In this document: positions 61,101 to 64,000 of the stretch, piece after piece | Numbering within the stretch: the first letter of the stretch is position 1 | Layout of the letters: each line of letters begins with the position of its first letter | DNA from: Owenia fusiformis | Taxonomy: Eukaryota > Annelida > Polychaeta > Sabellida > Oweniidae | Direction: 5' to 3' | Assembly: GCA_903813345.2 (NCBI GenBank) | Contig: CAIIXF020000009.1 | Coordinates: forward strand, 1,178,001-1,242,000 | Length of the DNA stretch: 64,000 nucleotides | Notes under the pieces: generated by a model | The model's database searches: none | What the model was told of the DNA's origin: nothing | The model's input: the letters and a program-made list of their open reading frames with translations, nothing else | Program-made: the position numbers and the translations under genes

Positions 61101-62944
61101 ACAGATGATATTTTGCTTTACTGGACATATATTCATTAGTATAAGTATTAGACACATAAGGGTTATATGAAAATTGAGCCACTTAAATTGATAATATTCA
61201 AGTTTAAGGGAACTTTCTTATATACCTGCCATGTTAATTGACCCGAATCAGCCACCTGGTGGTGAAACTGGTAACTACCTACTCGCATTTGGGTAATTGA
61301 GTCAATGTTATATTTCAAACAGGAGTCACCCCTTCCCCACACTATCTTCATCTTTCAGTTTTGCACAAAGAGTGCACTAATGAACCTAGAAATGACTGGT
61401 GAGAAGATTTGTTTTGCAAACTGTAGTTGCTCACAATATTATGAGTTCAAACAGATTTGAATTTATGAAAACTTGTAAATGATTTTGAAAAAAATTGGAA
61501 AATTTGCAAGATGAAAAAAGACCTTAGAAGTTTCTTGACCTTGAGAAGGCCATGGAAGGTCAAATCTCAAATCTAAAGTCAGATTAATTTTGAAAAGAAT
61601 TGAAGTCAGTCAGTATTTGTTAAGATATTGGAAGTTGTAAGAATTTGCTGCAGATGCCAACCACCAACTGCAGTCAGAAAAAACGGACACCATAACAATA
61701 TGGTGACATAAAAATGAAAAAATTCAGTGACAGAAGGTCTCTATTTTATACATTTTACAAATAAATCTTCTTTACAGTATTTTTTATGCAAAAAGTGCAC
61801 TCTGTGCAAAGCTGAAAGATGAAGACAATCTGGAGAAGGAGTGATCACTACTTGAAAAATAACATGTGACTCAATCAGAGGGGGATTAACACCAGAGTTC
61901 AAAGATGACATACGCTTATAATGTAAACCTGTATTGCGATGACATACACCTCTGATTGGTCCAAATCGATAAACAAAAATGGTGGATTCAAAATTTTCTA
62001 ATAACGCTTGGAATTATATTATGTTGATTCCTGGCGTATAACCAATATCATAGCTTGGTTTTTCACATCAAGATAAAGAAATATGTAAGGATTATGTTTA
62101 CATCGATTAAAACATCACGATGATGCATGATGCACTTTGTTCGAATATTAAGAGAATTTGTGCAAACAAAGGTGGTACACAAGAGACGTATCATGTCGTT
62201 GCGCATCGCTAAAGCTCTGGTTTATCGGCAAAACGAAATTTTTTTCGTTTTTGATTGCAATATTTGCATGTAATATTTAACTTATATCAACCCTCAAATT
62301 CTCTCATTTATTGGTACATGTACTTCCGGGCCAGTCCGAACGGGGAATCCCCTATTAAATCCAACCGCCATTTCGGTAAGTGTGGAATTTCTTTCGATAC
62401 AAAACGAAATTTTTTTCGCTCTGCTGATAAACAAAGACAATTTTGGATTCAACTACACGAAAAGAATGCTATATACCAAGGAATCTATTGAAGTAGGTAT
62501 CTAAAGTGTAAGGGGCGTAGATAATTCTCCCAAGTTGTAATCGTACAGGCAAAAGATTGGGCTCGTTCCAGGACTATAGTCATGACACAGGATAAGTTGA
62601 GACATTCTCGAATCTCAGGACCATAGATCTAAAACAGTATTCCGGGCATGAGATAACTAGTCTATATACCACCAAATAGGGAGTGTCGGAGTATGTCATT
62701 GGATGTGTATTAATATATAAGAAAACAACATACTTCCTAGTCCTGTTGAAACTGATAGGCATCCTTTCGGTACACTTCGAGCCAGTGCCTGGTTTGTGAG
62801 AATTTCTTGACTTGGTTGTAAAACTACGTCCGAACTTTTGACAAGAACGGGTGCTATTACTGGTGATACGCCTGATGGAACTGCATTCACTGTTGCCGTA
62901 AGAGCAGGAAAGCTGCTACTTACTCGACCTACAGATCTTAACAT
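58119..62944 (-). CDS. UQCRFS1: Cytochrome b-c1 complex Rieske iron-sulfur subunit, 5 coding exons, complete
   Basis: Coding exons in transcript order: 62944-62734, 60053-59910, 59536-59384, 58929-58780 and 58282-58119 (TAA). Introns are GT-AG and all lie in phase 1; the product is 273 residues, matching the usual 274. The protein accepts electrons from ubiquinol through a 2Fe-2S cluster and passes them to cytochrome c1 in the inner mitochondrial membrane. The N-terminal ~75 residues form a basic, serine-rich presequence. [14 protein letters not shown] follows, then one membrane span (FTYLTMIG to AYGG) and the hinge ([16 protein letters not shown]). The cluster motifs are CTHLGC (exons 4-5) and [20 protein letters not shown] (exon 5); all cluster Cys and His residues are present. 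It is divergently paired with SDHAF2. Intron 3 carries decoy copies of the exon-3 donor. The exon-1 donor (GTATGT at 62733) gives G-R at the junction. Confidence 0.96.
58930..59044. repeat. ~55-bp duplication next to UQCRFS1 exon 4
   Basis: CAATAATATTTATTGTATAACCTATTGGCACT-type sequence followed by (A)GACTGTCCCTTCCCTC occurs twice (about 58940-59000 and 59005-59058). It adjoins the 53-bp array and the exon-4 acceptor. Confidence 0.7.
59045..59390. repeat. 53-bp minisatellite in UQCRFS1 intron 3 that carries the exon-3 donor
   Basis: The unit contains TTGGCATACCTCTCCATTTA on the plus strand, which on the minus strand is the last bases of exon 3 (TGTATTNAAATGGAGAG) followed by the donor GTATGCCAA. 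The real junction is 59384/59383. Five further complete copies of the donor lie at about 59093, 59147, 59200, 59252 and 59306, and a truncated one near 59356. The copy at about 59252 shares the TTTGAATACAG variant with the exon itself. Confidence 0.92.
59537..59909 (-). other. UQCRFS1 intron 2
   Basis: AT-rich intron with acceptor TTTCAG and donor GTACGT. The ORFs inside are spurious. No repeat was recognised. Confidence 0.5.
60864..61293. mobile_element. 430-bp MITE in UQCRFS1 intron 1, TSD TAA
   Basis: Ends read CCCAGATGCGAGTAG and CTACTCGCATTTGGG, flanked by TAA at 60861-60863 and 61294-61296. TAA duplications suggest a PIF/Harbinger-type element. Related fragments, including GATGCGAGTAGAAATAATCT, occur near 3724 and 5108. 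Confidence 0.8.
61318..61855. mobile_element. Inverted-repeat element in UQCRFS1 intron 1
   Basis: TTCATCTTTCAGTTTTGCAC with AGAGTGCAC (about 61348-61376) is inverted at about 61796-61825 (GTGCACTCTGTGCAAAGCTG and AAAGATGAAG). Interior bases resemble GACCTTGAGAAGG-type DNA also seen at 32650-32780, so this is a dispersed family. It ends in CACCATAACAATATGGTGACA near 61689. Confidence 0.6.
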
Positions 62945-63073
62945 TGTCTATTTTAGCTAAAATGTTATGAAAAACTAAAATTTCGAAATTTTTCAAATCC
63001 AAGATGGCGTATTCGAATGTCGTAAAATCGACGGAAAAGTAGTCTCAAGGTCAAACTTTTATGAAACCAAAAA
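62945..63073. promoter_or_regulatory. Shared bidirectional promoter of UQCRFS1 and SDHAF2
   Basis: Only 129 bp separate the two start codons. The gap contains CCAAGATGGCG (62999-63009), which fits the YY1 consensus, and TCAAGGTCA (63045-63053), a perfect half-site for ERR-type orphan nuclear receptors known to drive oxidative-phosphorylation genes. No TATA box is placed for either gene. Start sites are not known; both 5' UTRs must be very short or overlap. Confidence 0.7.
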
Positions 63074-63532
63074 ATGTTTCGAGCTGTTTCAAAGGCCGTT
63101 TTCAGTGGCTTATCTGCCTCTAAATCTATCCAAACTAGGACAATATATGTTGGGGTACGTCTCTCAAAGGGAGAAACACCCGACGATATCCAGGTACCCC
63201 CAGTACCCGTGTATAAATATAAAGCAAATGAGACCATGCAAGAGAGACGGGCAAGATTGTTGTATCAAAGTAGAAAAAGGGGAATGCTTGAAAATGGTCT
63301 GCTCCTTAGTCAGTTTGCACAGAAATTCTTAGATAAACTAACTGATGAACAGGTACTTATGTATGATAAACTCATAAATTTACCAAGTAATGATTGGGAC
63401 ATTTACTACTGGGCGACAAATAAACAAGAACCTCCCAAGGAATTTGAAAATGAGGTCCTTGAGATGCTCAGAGAACATGCGACAAACAAGGATATGGAAT
63501 CACGTATTCGACAACCAGACCTTTATACCTAA
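63074..63532 (+). CDS. SDHAF2: Succinate dehydrogenase assembly factor 2, single exon, complete
   Basis: A 152-residue uninterrupted ORF; vertebrate proteins are about 166 residues. The factor promotes covalent attachment of FAD to the SDHA flavoprotein and so assembly of respiratory complex II in the mitochondrial matrix. The N-terminal ~30 residues are basic and free of acids (MFRAVSKAVFSGLSASKSIQ), as in a matrix presequence. The core has the family signature RARLLYQSRKRGMLENGLLL, then DEQVLMYDKLINLPSNDWDI and YYWAT. The start is chosen for its A at -3 and the presequence. The gene diverges from UQCRFS1. It lacks introns here, while vertebrate copies have several. No poly-A remnant follows, and the promoter arrangement argues for a functional gene, not a retrocopy. 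Confidence 0.95.
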   Translation: MFRAVSKAVFSGLSASKSIQTRTIYVGVRLSKGETPDDIQVPPVPVYKYKANETMQERRARLLYQSRKRGMLENGLLLSQFAQKFLDKLTDEQVLMYDKLINLPSNDWDIYYWATNKQEPPKEFENEVLEMLREHATNKDMESRIRQPDLYT

Positions 63533-63708
63533 ATTAGCTTGTGAACTTCAAATCAACATTTTTGGATCAGAAATACTCGTATAATAACATGATCTACAAC
63601 TGTAACCAACTTCCTTGACCACTTGACCCGGGATGTGGACCACTTCGCGGAGAGCGTTGCGCATCAATAAGTCTGCATCTGCTCGATGATTAGCTCACTA
63701 AATTACGA

Positions 63709-63714
63709 AATAAA
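63709..63714 (+). terminator. Polyadenylation signal candidate for SDHAF2
   Basis: AATAAA lies 177 bp after the SDHAF2 stop, with T- and GT-containing sequence downstream. It is the first canonical signal on this strand. Confidence 0.5.
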
Positions 63715-64000
63715 ACCAAAGTTTATGTAGACGCGCCTAAAGTCTTGATATGGAAAACTGATAATTCTGTGCGCCTTATCATAATTAATAGTTAATGCCA
63801 GTTTGGCATTAACTCAACATACTGAGTGGAGTAACATGTTTCAAACTTACCTGTCACAGACCTGTAAACATGATGAAAACTATAACTTTATACACGGAGT
63901 GGACATACAGTGGCTACAATTGGTTACTTTTCCCGTGGACTCTCTTGAAAGCCCATGCCTTTCCTTCACTTTATTGTTATTATCTATGGTCACAGGGCTC
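63715..64000. other. Right edge of window
   Basis: No ORF with a recognised motif. On the minus strand, CATGTTTACAG and GACAGGTAAGT near 63848-63872 look like splice sites around a very short segment, but no coding context supports an exon. Confidence 0.35.

Noticed and set aside
63845-63875. Tiny exon on the minus strand between TTTACAG and GTAAGT
   Set aside because: Only about a dozen bases long with no neighbouring coding sequence; splice-site strings of this length occur by chance.

Overview
This window is nuclear DNA from an invertebrate animal. Its genes are split by GT-AG introns, its intergenic DNA is AT-rich, and it is crowded with tandem arrays, foldback elements and miniature inverted-repeat elements (MITEs). 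A (GACG)n-tailed repeat family and the general repeat style suggest a marine, probably lophotrochozoan (mollusc-like) genome. That is inference; no base in the window proves the taxon.

Three cellular genes can be read with confidence, all in the right half. TM9SF3 (minus strand, 37939-49285) is complete in 14 coding exons and encodes 583 residues of a nonaspanin with a signal peptide and a C-terminal KxD motif. UQCRFS1 (minus, 58119-62944) is complete in 5 coding exons and encodes the 273-residue Rieske iron-sulfur protein of respiratory complex III. SDHAF2 (plus, 63074-63532) is a single-exon, 152-residue assembly factor for complex II. UQCRFS1 and SDHAF2 are head to head, with only 129 bp between start codons. 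That gap holds a YY1-like core and a perfect ERR-type half-site, so a shared promoter for two mitochondrial respiratory genes is likely.

The left 37 kb has no convincing host gene. From left to right it holds: the 3' end of a Ty3/gypsy-type pol gene (1-651) and LTR-like DNA (about 590-1850); (GACG)n-tailed repeats (2350-4510, 7757-8591); several inverted-repeat elements (5368-5477, 6080-7225, 11690-13500); a 3-kb satellite with an exact 200-bp period (about 14118-17170); LTR-like DNA in the opposite orientation to the left edge (17240-19860); a 47-bp minisatellite (20560-22140) split by a foldback element of about 5.2 kb with roughly 2-kb arms and a broken ORF in its loop (22141-27400); three MITEs of 485-489 bp; and a 162-bp tandem repeat ending in another (GACG)n tail.

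The most unusual structure lies inside the genes. Intron 9 of TM9SF3 contains about 20 copies of a 64-bp unit that carries the exon-10 acceptor site plus the first 12 exonic bases. Intron 3 of UQCRFS1 contains five copies of a 53-bp unit that carries the end of exon 3 plus its donor site. Both genes therefore have tandem arrays that multiplied an exon-intron junction, leaving rows of decoy splice sites next to the real one.
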